NCBI RefSeq assembly: GCF_029633865.1
Contig: NC_079224.1
Coordinates: forward strand, 17,960,126 to 18,024,125
DNA length: 64,000 nucleotides
Direction: 5' to 3'
Source of the DNA: Lampris incognitus
Lineage: Eukaryota; Chordata; Actinopteri; Lampriformes; Lampridae
The stretch's first letter is position 1; every line of letters starts with the position of its first letter. Made by a program: the position numbers and the translations under genes. This document shows, one piece after another, positions 12,301-30,076 of the stretch. Under the pieces are notes generated by a model. That model was not told the DNA's origin, ran no database searches, and saw only the letters and a program-made list of their open reading frames with translations.

Positions 12301-13430
12301 ATCTTCACAAGGTCAGGACACTGGCGAGGTCATTGGTTTTGTTGGGCTGGATGAGAGGATTAATTTCCAAGAGACAGATCGGATGCTGTTCCCATTGGAA
12401 CAGAGCCCTGAAATAGAGCATCAAGGCATGACAGACAAGCAAGAGATAATCTGGTCGACTTTTCACCAAGGCAGGATTAAACATCCACTGTGAGCCAGTG
12501 GGGGTTGACGCGTCATTGAATAGGGCTTCCATATTGGCTACTAGCAGCTAAATTGTAGGGTAGTAAGAATCTTCCAGGCCCAAGCTAAATGGCTTGCAAA
12601 ACCCACACATAAAAAAAAGGTATGGGAATCCATTTCATATGCACATGAGCAGTCAAAAACATTTCTTGTACTGCGTATAATCTTATGGGACAATAATATG
12701 ATCTTTACCTGACCTGGTGCAACAAGCTGAACTACATTTCCACAATTGCCACTCCCAAAGTACTGTTATATACCATTATAGAAAACTGTCACGTTACAGA
12801 TTTCGAATAGAATCATAACTATTATCCCATTGATGAAAAATGTATGTGAAACCGTACTGCTTTATTCATTGATTGGCCAAAGTAGGTTGAAAGAAATGGT
12901 GCTTTGCGTCTGACATGCAAGCAGTCCGTCTCAGAATGTTTCAACATGTCAACGCCTTAAACAACCCACTCCGGCGTCTTAATCGATAACTCCAGAGGGC
13001 GTTTGACTCGTATCTTTTGATGACACTCGTCCAACACAGCCCTGATATGCTGACACTTGTGTGTCTGAAGCACGTGTTTTTCGCCCCCATTGCTGCCGTT
13101 TGCTGCCGCTATAGAACATGTTAATGACACGAAATCAACATGGACAAGCGTAGCATAAATGCAACGCATGTTACGTTGATAAGATAGCTAACTAGCTTAA
13201 AAAATTGAATTTTACTGCCAGTATCACCTTAAAGTCGGCGTATTAGCACAGTACAGTCAGCAGATTCGGTTTATAGTAACTTACCTGATTCGTTCTGGAA
13301 ACGTCGCGGAAATGTGGATTTTACTGCTAAAGTTCCGACTGTTAGCTAAAGTGAGAAAAATTTAACCTCACCTAGTTACGTGCTAGATGTTACTCACACG
13401 GGAATGACTCGGGGCGATAGGGTCCACTCC
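12258..13430 (-). promoter_or_regulatory. ssx2ip: ssx2ip 5' UTR exons and promoter
   Basis: A GT donor at 13284-13283 ends a GC-rich non-coding first exon (13285 to about 13420). The next exon can begin at an AG acceptor near 12408, giving a leader before the ATG at 12300. No TATA box is seen. Between this promoter and the mcoln3 3' end (about 13430-13900) I see no gene, only ordinary AT-rich sequence with GC-rich patches. Confidence 0.5.
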
Positions 13431-13869
13431 AAAAGAGACCAACTTCCAAAAAAATAAAAATGTACAAAACAACAAATGGAATTACTTATTTGAAATACAC
13501 AAAAAAAGCCGAGCCAGGTGGAGCCGCTTAGTCTTGTCAGTGACAAAGCTGTCTGAGTTCACCTGATTTAACTTGTATGCGGCACAGCGTTAGCATCTGA
13601 TTGTTTTGAAATCTATTTTTTTTGTACCGGCTCCGAACCAAACACCGCTGTCATTGGAGGCTGCGTTGTCTGGCAACCAAGTATCTGACTCCTGATTGGA
13701 TATGAGCTTGGCCCTCGTCAATTATGCAAATTAGAAAGGGTCAGGTGTTACAGCAGCAGGTAGAATATTCATCTTGTTACTACCTCGAGAGTTTGACCTC
13801 CTCGGTGCAGGAGAAGTAAACCCATAAGCGCTCTTTCAGTGTCTCGTTTGTCTGATAGTGGACGTTGCA

Positions 13870-13915
13870 TTTATTAAAAAATAGCAAATATTCTGCGTTT
13901 ATTAACGCAATAAAC
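13870..13915 (-). terminator. mcoln3: mcoln3 3' end region
   Basis: Two minus-strand AATAAA signals (TTTATT at about 13869 and 13897) lie about 300 bases past the mcoln3 stop and are the best candidates for its poly(A) site. Confidence 0.4.
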
Positions 13916-14189
13916 TGAAATACAATTAACGAACATTAAGTCCGTTATCCATGAAATAGAGCATCAATTACATTCTATGGGCAGACCAGAGGAACATTCC
14001 ATGGTAAACATTTATAGACAACATTGAAAGAATTTATGTTATATAGTGTACAGGCAAATCTGTTCAAATACTCTGGACTTTGTTGTACTGGGGTATCATT
14101 CAGTCACATAATGTCAACCCCCCTGCCTCCACTTGCAACGACGCCAGTTTTTCTCACACTCCCCTGAGAGGATTGAACTGTCATAGGAT

Positions 14190-20769
<6,580 letters not shown>

Positions 20770-20987
20770 CCTTAGATCAGGCCTGGGCAATAAGTCAACA
20801 TGATCATTTCTCGCCTTTCGATGGGTTGACATTCGGATATTGTTGAATCGCGATACGGTTTTGTTATCTAAATTAATGATAACGAAGATGCATTACCCAG
20901 GATTTCTCACAAAATGAGGTCTGAAATATAAAAGGGAATATGATCCGAAAAGTAGTTTTGTTTTGATATCATACTTTACACTATCGA

Positions 20988-21142
20988 AGTCCTTTTTTTT
21001 TCTCCCCAATTGTACTTGGCCATTTACCCCACTCTTCCGAGCTGTCCCGGTCGCTGCTGGAGTTAAAAAGGGGATTCGAACTGGCGATCCCTGTGTTGGT
21101 AGGCATCAGAATAGACCACTATGCTACCCAGACGCCCTCCTA
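20988..21142 (-). mobile_element. tRNA-headed SINE (family A), copy 4, internally deleted
   Basis: It keeps the head (GGCGTCTGGGTAGCATAGTG near 21136, box B near 21075) and the 3' end (AATTGGGGAGAAAAA near 21000). The central 250 or so bases are gone. It lies just upstream of the first mcoln3 coding exon. Confidence 0.8.
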
Positions 21143-22393
21143 TTGAACAGTTTAATGTGATGAACCTCAGTTGATTTCTTAAATATGTTATTTTTGCATA
21201 TGGAAGCAGATGTGGTGATACCGATATTGTGTAAAATCCCCTATGATTATTGTGATAACATTTTCCATATGGCCCACCACTTGTTCAGATACAGCGTGTA
21301 AATTATGTCAGACATCAGAGTAGAATAGCATAGAATAGAATAGGGTAGAATGGGATACCCTTATGGAATGCAAAAAGCCATTGTCCACTGGATCATATTG
21401 TACTTTTAAAGTAAAAACACATTCACATGCAGATGTCCTGGACTGCATTTTAGCACTCAGAAAATATGATTGTAATTTCACTATGTATATATAATCAAGT
21501 AAATACTATAATGTACATTTGCATATGTCAGTTTTCATGTAATTTGAGTTCTATGACATCTATCAGACTCATGTTTATTGGCCATGTAGGTTTGCACAAA
21601 CATGGAATGTGACTCCGGTTTCACAGCCCTCACAGTGTACTTTACATAGAACAACAACACTACAACACAACAATCTCCAGACATATATACGCAAGGGTTG
21701 ACATATACGGGCGAAATAAGAGGTGATAAAGTGCAACGGTGCAAAGAATATATCAGAGATGCTGAAATAGATGTAAAAGTGAAGTGAACTTCACCATTGC
21801 TTCTTTTCATGTGAAAACTACATATACCTCAGAAGTGTTCGCTCGAGGAAGACAGAAAGCGCTCAGTGAAAGAATTTACGTCAATCATTCTGATGTTTAT
21901 CAAACTGGTTCTCCTGCATATATGGACTACTGACACCTTGTCTTCTCTGTAAGATTTACACGTTATTCAATTAAATTTTACTAAAAGAAAAGTGCAGTCC
22001 TGCAGAGAGACAGTTATGTAGCCTCCCATATCATGTCATTATAGCCCCCTTTGTAAATTCATTATAACTAAACTGACTCTCTAGTAACAGCTGTAATGGC
22101 AGTACAACAGTGGGGCGACATTGGTTTAAAATTCCACAGCTAAACTTCCTGTTAAACACTTCAAAATGTGTAGTCCTTGGTCAAATTGTTCCTCTCAAAT
22201 CTGCTCACAACAAAACCACTCTAACAACAATACATAAAGCTACAAGTATCGATATGTTATGGTGTTGTTGTTTCCCCCTTATCACAAATAACGCCACATT
22301 TAACCTGGATTTTTTTTTCACGTTGGAATTTGAAATACATGGAGCAAGACTACAAAGTACTGGGAAGATATAAACGAATTAAAAAGGAGTTAC

Positions 22394-22560
22394 CTGTCAA
22401 CGAGGGGCTCTCACCAGGGTTGTGTGTTGCCGCTGTTGGAGCTGATATGAGTCTGCAGAGCTGCTGCACCCTCTGCACATCAGCCAGGCCAGTCACACCA
22501 CCCATCACCACCGTCCGCCCTGCCCGTCATCGTCCGCTTTCTCACTGTTTCCAAAACAAA
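22394..22560 (-). promoter_or_regulatory. mcoln3: Candidate mcoln3 5' UTR exon
   Basis: A GC-richer block ends in a good donor (TTGACAG then GTAACTCC at 22393-22386). The coding exon at 20769 is preceded by a likely acceptor near 20792. This makes 22394-22560 a plausible non-coding first exon, but no transcript evidence is available here. Confidence 0.35.
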
Positions 22561-22599
22561 AGTTCCTGAATGAGTTTGACATAGCTCCCATTTTCATGT

Positions 22600-23450
22600 C
22601 AGACAAGAGATATGACACAAAGGGAAGAAAACAGGCTTCTGAGGCGTGAGACGGATTTCATCATGACCTGATCCAAACAAATACTGTTTAGCAGAAGCCT
22701 TTAAAAGAAAATCAGGTTCCGTTTTTTTTTTTTAACAGATGTTACTTGAAAATGAACAGGTTCAGAGTTTGGGTACGCTTTATAGCCTCAGAGATGGTGC
22801 AAAAAAATGTGAATCTTTGAAGTCAGTGGTGTTTGAGTGGTGTTGTATCTCCTAAAAGGATGAGATTAAACCAGTCATATACAACGTAAACTAAGCCATG
22901 TTTCTGTAGGAAAGGAAATGACACACATTTTGCGCCAAATTATATTTATGGCAATCCGACACAACACAATAAGTCACATGAAAAAAAAAATCACGAGTTG
23001 CATTAGTTTAAAATCATTGTGGGATGTAATTATGGACTGTTATGTTTCTGAACATGACCACAGAATGCAAAAAAAGAAAAAAAAGAACGTACAATAGTTT
23101 GTATCCTGCAATATGATTTCCTATCCAGAAATCTGTAGTGATCAACTGTAAAGAAACTCTATGTTGACTTAATGCTGTTTAAATCCAACTGGAAAACGTT
23201 GTCTAGTTATATTGATCAGGTCAATGGCAACTGTGTGGCTGCATCAGCCTGGCTCATTAAAGCTGTTCACTTAAACAACTTATTCCAGTGTTAACTACAC
23301 ATATTTATTTCCCTCAAAGCACATAGCTGTCAGGTTTTTGCACAGTTTCTTACAGAGACGTGTTTTCAAAAAACAGAGAGCACGAGCAGCAAACATGAGA
23401 AACAATGAGTCAAAATTGGTTGACTCACTACAGCATGTATGTACTACCAC
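22600..23450. other. Intergenic mcoln3-bcl10
   Basis: AT-rich sequence with short A and T runs. I see no gene, RNA or recognisable element. Confidence 0.5.
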
Positions 23451-23451
23451 A

Positions 23452-23457
23452 TTTATT
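23452..23457 (-). terminator. bcl10: Candidate bcl10 poly(A) signal (AATAAA)
   Basis: Minus-strand AATAAA, within AATAAATG, about 420 bases after the bcl10 stop. Confidence 0.45.
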
Positions 23458-23875
23458 TATGAGAAAATGTAAATGTATACTTAGATTCGCTGTACAAAAC
23501 TTAAAAAAAATTACTGACTGGTACAGTGGAAATATACAATGAGTAATACAGTCATCGTTTAACCATAACCCAGATATTCTAACAGCTTTGATAATGTCAT
23601 GTGTATCATAAGGCAGGAAAGAGAGAAAGAGCGAGAGAAAGAAAGAGAAACACACAGAGACAGAGAGAAATTAAATCATCACTGTCAGAAGTGTAACCGT
23701 ATATCTGTGCATACACGACTATGAACGAGATTCAAACTATGAGACAATCAGTTGACTTGAGCAACACAAGAGAACATAGAGAGCAAGAGTGAGTGAGAGA
23801 GAGAGAGGGGGGGTGTTGGTGTGGTTATGACTCAAGGTTCCTTTGCATATTGCTCTTGTCTGTATGAAAGGGCGC

Positions 23876-25318
23876 TCATTGAGATTTTGGGGCTGTAAAT
23901 GAATAGTTAGCCCTCTGTGATGTTGGGGTGAGAGATCGCGATCGGAGGGGCTGGAAATTAGGGTCCCCTCCGCTGCTAGAATGCTCCAGCTGCCCGTGCA
24001 CTCCGGCATCTGCATTGGCGGAGGATTCCTCCAGCAGCTCCTCTGGCAGCGGAGGCGCTCCTGGATCTCCGGGCCGGGGAAGGGTGGAAGAGCTTGTGGA
24101 AGAAGACATAACCACACTTTCCCCACCCATTGAGGTCATATCTGCCCCCTTCTTTAAAGACAGCAGGCTCAGTGACCCCAACATGTCTGAAGTCGTGGTA
24201 CTCCCTTCCCCGTCCGGGTGGCAGAGCATGGTGGATTCATTTGAAAGTGTCCTGGAGAGATCGCTGGTCAGTCCCAAAGTGCTTTGGTCAGACGAGGAAG
24301 TGGAAGCTCCTGCAGTGGAGAGACAAAGGTAGGGTAGATATAGAAAGTAGGAAGGACAGACCAATGCCATAAATCTGAATCATTAGGTATATGAAACGGA
24401 TTTGTAATAAATAGTCAAAGTTTCAAGAATGTCTCAACAAAAGGCTCCACTTGGTTAAACATTTCAGATTTCATCATGACTCGGACCATTCACCTTTGTG
24501 AGACTCCATCTTCTCGTTTTTGGCCCTTTGCACCTCGTCCGTGATCTTGGCAATGAGGAAGTTTTGGGAGCGGGACAGCTGGATGGACTCAATCAGAGCA
24601 TCCAGACCGTGCGGGTTTTCCGCCAGAATGTCTAGCAGCATTCCCGCCCTTTTGGTCTGCGTGGTCCGGCAGCTGATTTCCTCGGCATCGTCCCGCGTCA
24701 GGATCCTGCGGGACCGCAGGAAGTCAAAGTGGCGTTCAGCCCTGATCTTGTCACAGAGGTAGGGCCGCAATCTGGTCAGCACCTGAAGGGGCACAGCCAA
24801 TGGTGATACATAGGTGAGGACAGCTTTGGGTTTACATGTCAGTTCCATGACATTATTAGGGTGAACATACTTCATTGTAAAGTTAAGTGATCTCTATTTG
24901 GAGGTGGCAAGTGAGTTGTCTCATGTTGCAAGCAGGTCAAACACAATGCTTGGGGTGTTAAAGGTTATAAAGCACTTATTACAAAAAGGAAGATTAAATC
25001 AGAGTAATCCCAAATGTGCATCTTAACTGACATATACTCAAGACAAATAAGTATTACTCTCAAATCAAAGATGGGGACGGGTGTGTGTAGAACCTGATGG
25101 GGTCAAAGGGAGGGTGTGGTGGGGGTATTTCCCGCAGCAACGGACTCTCTAGGCTAGGATGATGCACACGGTGTGGGCATATACAACTAGCTAGTTTCAT
25201 TTCTGTATTTGCTACACTATTTTTTATTTCACACAAAGTCAATTTATCCGAATTTTCACGTACTTACGTCTTTCTTAATCTCTGCCATTTCATCCTCTGT
25301 GAGATGAGGGACGTCCAT
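23876..25318 (-). CDS. bcl10: BCL10, CARD-containing NF-kB signalling adaptor
   Basis: Three coding exons on the minus strand, 25268-25318, 24494-24782 and 23876-24309, give 257 aa (human 233). Residues about 10-110 form the CARD, with RPYLCDKIRAERHFDFLRS, DDAEEISCRT, KRAGMLLDILAENPHGLD and SQNFLIAKITDEV. The rest is a Ser/Thr-rich tail containing the family signature TLPRPGDPGAPPLPEEL, followed by a short LRSRSLTP motif like the human LRSRTVSRQ end. BCL10 links CARD-coiled-coil proteins to MALT1. The fish tail is longer, mostly by serine-rich sequence. The start is the first ATG of the exon encoding MDVPHLTEDEMAEIKKD. Confidence 0.96.
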
Positions 25319-25745
25319 GCTACTCAGCCTCTTGAGTGAACAATTCAGGTGTTTCGGGCAATGAGCGGAGATTTACCCAGATTACTATTTGAAATTGCTA
25401 TTTGAATGGAAACAAAGGCGCCTAAGCAAACGAAACACGGGCTATTCACACTGATAGGTGCGCCTCGACATTATTTATCCTTAAAGGCGGTTTAACCACT
25501 CGTCTTCAAACTTTTTCCGTGCCCGTCTCACCGAAAAAAACGCTGACGGACTTCCTGATACGACGCACGTTCGTTCACGTAGAGACGCTGTAAACGAGGC
25601 TCCTCGCTCACCGGGAGCGGCGACACCTGCGCCGCTAGATTTGGTATCCCCCGAAGAATACGTATCCCTTGATATCCGTGCCGCCGGCGAGAACGCCCCT
25701 TCATTCACATAAAACGGGGCCTCGATTATAACGTTTCCGTGTCAC
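25319..25745 (-). promoter_or_regulatory. bcl10: bcl10 promoter / CpG-rich 5' region
   Basis: GC-rich sequence with many CpGs directly upstream of the bcl10 start, especially 25490-25740. An ETS-like AGGAAAT lies near 25750. Apparent reading frames here have no recognisable homology. Confidence 0.5.
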
Positions 25746-25769
25746 AACAGGAAATGGAGAGAAAAAAAA

Positions 25770-27535
25770 CCAAGAAAAACGGCAAAATGTAGATTATTTA
25801 AATTGATTTTATTTACTATTCTTTACATTAGCAACACCGTTTTACAAACAAAGTAGCTGCTGTTCGCCGGGTGTGCTTTGTTTGCAGAACCGTGTTGATC
25901 ATCTAAATATAAAAAAAATAAAAAAGGTCCACGACGCCACCTATATACGTATGTGGGGAATTTATTCAAATTCCGGCAACAAATCTGATGCAGTGACCAA
26001 CAAGCAGCAAGTCTGGGAGCCTTCTCGTGAATTCAGCCCAAGTATCCATCCTACACCCTCCTCACACCGATTATTTAAAGTTCGTGTCATGACACAGGTG
26101 AAATCGTGTTCCCAAGACCCCCATTGGATGGAGCTGTTTAACCCCACTGACAGGCTGCTGTCAAAGTCAACGCAACGATACCGTTCCCTGTTGTTGCTGA
26201 ACGTATATATTAGTGCTGTTTCTGAGGTTTATGTTGCACTTATGTTCAACTTTCACATGCAAAAAAAAAATGTTGTCTAACATTTTGTTGTTGTTGTTGT
26301 TTTGATGCAACAACAGGTCCTGCGACTGGCATCATTTTCAAATGTCTGTCTCGCTGTGTTAGAGGACTCCTGATAAAAAAAAGAAAGGAAAAAAAATCAT
26401 GATCATGCATGTTACAAGAAGGAAGAACATACAGTTCCTCATGCAGTTACACACTCACTACACCGTGGCAAAGAGGAACAAGTTAACTTTGCATTAAACA
26501 CGTAAAAAAAAAACTAGCATCACGGTGTCTACATTTTCACTTCCCTCTGCACCGTGATGCTCCGAGACGTCATTGAGGGCAGATCTGCTTGATGGGATTG
26601 CTGACAGAACTGTTTTGTTGTTTCCTGAAATGCAGCGTGAGAAAGAAAATGGGCAACAGCGTCTGTTCAGATGAAGTGGGCCATAACGTCCTGTAGCCCT
26701 GAAGTTGCTCCCTCAGTGACTATCTGACGGGGAGCACGCCTCCACACACGTTCAATAAACCAAGGGGCCTTCTTCAAACTGGATCATCGGAGGAAGGGTG
26801 GTGGGTGTTGGGTGGTGGGGGGCACAGGGATTAGTCAGTGCAGTAACACAACCATAATGCAGAGTCAGAGGAGCAAATTTCAGACGCAAACAATGTGTAC
26901 CTCCTTCCGAGTGGCCCCTGCGGGGGAAGAGCCACAGAGTAAGGAAAACTCATTTATAGCGATGATGCGAGGAAGCTGGATTTGTAATCATGTCTGCAAA
27001 GCCTCTGCAGACATTCCGGTATGCAGTACAGCAACGTATGACCGGCTGTCACGAAACACCCGACATGAGCTAGGGTATTGGTCCTTTGACTGAACACAGA
27101 GCAATGCTGTAATTACTTAGCAATCTCCAAGAGTGCGGCAAATGTTGCTCACGCTGAACACAACACCGGGACTTTTCAATCAAGCTGCAATTTCTTCTCA
27201 GCGGGTCAAAGTGGGGAATCATCCGTGGCAGTAGTAGGTAAGCGGGGAAGTGACTGCTGGAGAATATGACAGGCTAATGCTGATGAAAGCCTTGTCTCGC
27301 TGACAGCAGAATTCCCAGACGGGGGTAATAATACGTGTTGCATAACAAACCTTACGGGTCTGTAAATGGAAGGGTGGAGGGATCGTAGTAACGTTGTCTG
27401 GACATTGCAACTTAACAACAGAAAATGCTCCAAATAACCTCTATAGTTCTCTTAATACAGCTAAAGAGGCCGTCCATATTGAATCAGTTTGTCTTTGCAA
27501 TGAACAACGCGGTCAAAACTCAGTGCAACATGGAC
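25770..27535. other. Intergenic bcl10-ccn1, unique part
   Basis: No gene or clear element is seen. The stretch has short A-runs, a (GTT)n run near 26290 and scattered small reading frames without homology. Confidence 0.5.
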
Positions 27536-27544
27536 ACTCGTGGT

Positions 27545-27818
27545 AAACGGACTGCATTTATATAATACTTCTCGAGTCTACCGACCACTCAAAGCGCTTT
27601 ACGGTGTACGCCTCACATTCACCCATTCACACACACATTCATACACTGATGGCGGAGGCTGCCATACAAGGCACCAACCTGCTCATTAGGAGCAGTCAGG
27701 GGTTCAGTGTCTTGCTCAAGGACACTTTGACACGCTCTCTGGAGGAGCCGGGGTTCGAACCGGTGACCTTCCGATTACTAGATGACCCACTCCACCTCCT
27801 GAGCCATGCCTCCCCATG
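27545..27818 (-). mobile_element. tRNA-headed SINE (family C)
   Basis: Read on the minus strand from 27818 it starts GGCATGGCTCAGGAGGTGGA (box A) with CGGTTCGAACCCCGGC (box B) about 45 bases in. The body ends near 27550 with AAAGCGC-GGTAGAC-type sequence common to fish tRNA-SINEs. Confidence 0.78.
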
Positions 27819-27861
27819 CATACTTGATATATACTCTGGTCAAACTTGTGATTTAAAAATT

Positions 27862-28171
27862 TTTTTTTGATATACTTCATTAATCCCTGTGGGGAAATTC
27901 ATGCTCTGCATTTAACCCATCCTAGCTGTGTGGCTAGGAGCAGGGGGCAGCTGCAGTGCCTGGGGACCAACCCCAGCTCTTTCCTGTTGCCTTGCTCAGG
28001 GGCACAGACAGGAGTATAAACCCTAACACACATGTATTTTTGATGGTGGGGGAAACCCACTGCAGACACGGGGAGAACTCCACCCAGACGACGACCTGGG
28101 ATGACGCCCAAGGATGGACAACCCTGGGATTCGAACCCTTGCTGTGAGGCAACAGTGCGCCACTGTACTCC

Positions 28172-28172
<1 letters not shown>
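27862..28172 (-). mobile_element. tRNA-headed SINE (family D)
   Basis: Minus-strand head near 28170 (AGTACAGTGGCGCACTGTTG, then GGGTTCGAATCCC). The body includes CCTGAGCAAGGCAAC and GGATGGGTTAAATGCAGAG, and the 3' end is TTCCCCACAGGGATTAATGA. Partial relatives are at 42160-42330 and 48935-49085. Confidence 0.75.

Positions 28173-28173
<1 letters not shown>

Positions 28174-28234
<61 letters not shown>
28174..28234 (+). repeat. (TG)n microsatellite
   Basis: About 60 bases of uninterrupted dinucleotide repeat directly after the SINE head. Confidence 0.97.
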
Positions 28235-28236
<2 letters not shown>

Positions 28237-28239
28237 TTG

Positions 28240-29870
28240 TGTCTATACATACTTCTGTTTTTCTATCACAGTCATACATAGCTTCTTGGTACAGCCAGTT
28301 ACACTCCCTATTTCTGACGTTCCTCCTTTTTCCAGTTTCCTTCTCGATCCCAAACATCTCATGTCAGAGGCCGATACTTCTGTCATCGGGTTGCCGTCTC
28401 ACATTTAACGTGGGCTATCTGAGCTTTGACCAAGTCAAATTCCGCGTAAAGTGACACGGCCGATAAAACCGGACTCTGGTTTTGCAGCTGAACGTACCCC
28501 CTACATTAGGCCACTACGTCGGGTTCGCAGCAGGGTGGTACAGCGGGAACAGAGGGCCGTCGTTCATCCTTCAAGTCCTGGTCCGAGTCATTCGACCGAG
28601 TCAAGCCTCTTACCTGACACGGCTCTGTAAATTCCTTGCATTGTGTGCGGCTTTGAGGGAAACCACTCGAGACCGCAAACGTCAGCAATTTCCAGGCGAC
28701 GGCCGCTGGATGTTGATGTGTTGAGCTCATGCCATATGCTGTTTGTCTGCCGGAGCTGGCACCGGTTTCAATGGCTCTTTTACTGTCACTCAAGACGACG
28801 CGAGGGGGTTCTGTGCCAGCCTGCCTTCCTCGGCCTTTTGTTCTCGCAAGTCATAATGAGAGGAAAAGATTTTTTTTTCTTCCCAGATAATTGACATAGC
28901 TGGTAGATGTGGGCATTGATAAAGGCTTTATTCGCCCCATGTGGCCCTCCCAAGGATACAGTGTTCATCCTGTAAATGGAAACATTACGTCAGGCTCGGC
29001 CCAGCCTTTCTGGGACCTCCGTTGTGTTTCCTCCCGTTCAAGACACGCTCACCCGGCGTGAAGAAGAAAAAAAAAGAAGGCCCAAATGTTCCTTTAGGGG
29101 GCTTGTCTTTTTTCGAGATATCGGCGCTAAATGAACCCTTGGTCCATCCACAGCCCACTAGACGACTGGCAGGAATCACAAATAAGACGGTGGAATTTTA
29201 GCCCTCATAGGTTTTAATTATAACTCCACACGCCGCAAAGGGAAACACCAGCCTCATCTATAAAACCACCTCCGGCGGCTCCAACACCGACCACAGACAA
29301 TGTGCACCAGTCTAAACACCGTTTCACACTCATCCAAGGAAGACATCCAGCTGGTTATAAAATATATGTACCTTTTCTTTCAATATTTACACCTGAGCTT
29401 GTGGTGGCCTGATGTGGATTCCCCTTACGGGACGTCTCACACATGCACAAGGGGGATGAAATCCATAAGTCGTGGATCCACAGGGTCTACTTTTATTGAC
29501 TTTATCAAGTTTCGTTTAAATTTTCTGATGGTTATCTCTGTAGCACAAGTGTGCTTTGTGCCAATGATAATATCGCTAACGATAAGAGTACTTTTCTCCA
29601 GCATCAAGTTTTGGAGGAGAGAGAACAGCGTGGGATAGAGAGCTCCAGCCATTACAGAAGAATGTGTCGCTGTCACAGGGAAAAAAAGAAGTTCCTCATT
29701 ATTGGTCCATGTAAACACCAGCAAACCCACAGAAAATGAAAATGAAATGAGACGAGGCTCTTGGAAGAACACGAGCTGGACGAGGAAGTTCTCCGCTCAC
29801 CGAGGAGCGGTGGTGTGTGTGGGGGGGCGGTGTAAGTGGGGGTGAGGGGGGGGTCGTCTTATGGGAGGAT
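28240..29870. other. Upstream flank of ccn1, no gene recognised
   Basis: This 1.6-kb region is GC-richer than most of the intergenic DNA here. It may hold ccn1 regulatory elements, but I could not find a full CArG box (CC, six A/T, GG) or any coding exon by eye. Confidence 0.4.
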
Positions 29871-29874
29871 GCAT

Positions 29875-29944
29875 CATTCCTCGAATAGTTTTGGGACACC
29901 TCGTCAGCTCGCGCATACGTCAGACCCGTTTCGGGTGTATAAAA
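29875..29944 (+). promoter_or_regulatory. ccn1: ccn1 core promoter: TEAD-like, CRE-like and TATA motifs
   Basis: TATAAAA lies at 29938-29944, 133 bases before the ATG. A CRE-like TACGTCAG is centred near 29916. CATTCC, the reverse of the TEAD core GGAATG, is at 29875-29880. CCN1 in vertebrates is an immediate-early gene driven by YAP/TEAD, SRF and CREB, so these motifs fit, but short motifs can occur by chance. Confidence 0.6.
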
Positions 29945-30076
29945 CGAGATGGAGCACCCGAGACCGAACAGACGGGCTAACCGGCCGTTCAAACAAGCAC
30001 ACGTCACTCGTAACTTGTCTCACGAGGAGGTTTCTCTCCTCTTCTTTTTCACCCGGTGCAGCATCAGCTCGTGAAA

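Noticed and set aside
11892-12493. Plus-strand reading frames over the first ssx2ip exons
   Set aside because: Shadows of the minus-strand ssx2ip exons 11885-12051 and 12258-12300.
23928-24332. 134-codon plus-strand frame opposite bcl10 exon 3
   Set aside because: Antisense shadow of the serine-rich BCL10 tail.
25481-25708. 75-codon minus-strand frame upstream of bcl10
   Set aside because: It lies in a CpG-rich promoter-like stretch where long frames are expected by base composition, and it has no recognised homology.
27760-27818. Possible tRNA gene (good box B)
   Set aside because: The boxes belong to a SINE head followed by a long SINE body; no complete cloverleaf with acceptor stem was seen.
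27934-28454. Reading frames with Cys-Val or Thr-His repeats
   Set aside because: Translation of the (TG)n/(CA)n tract and the adjoining SINE.
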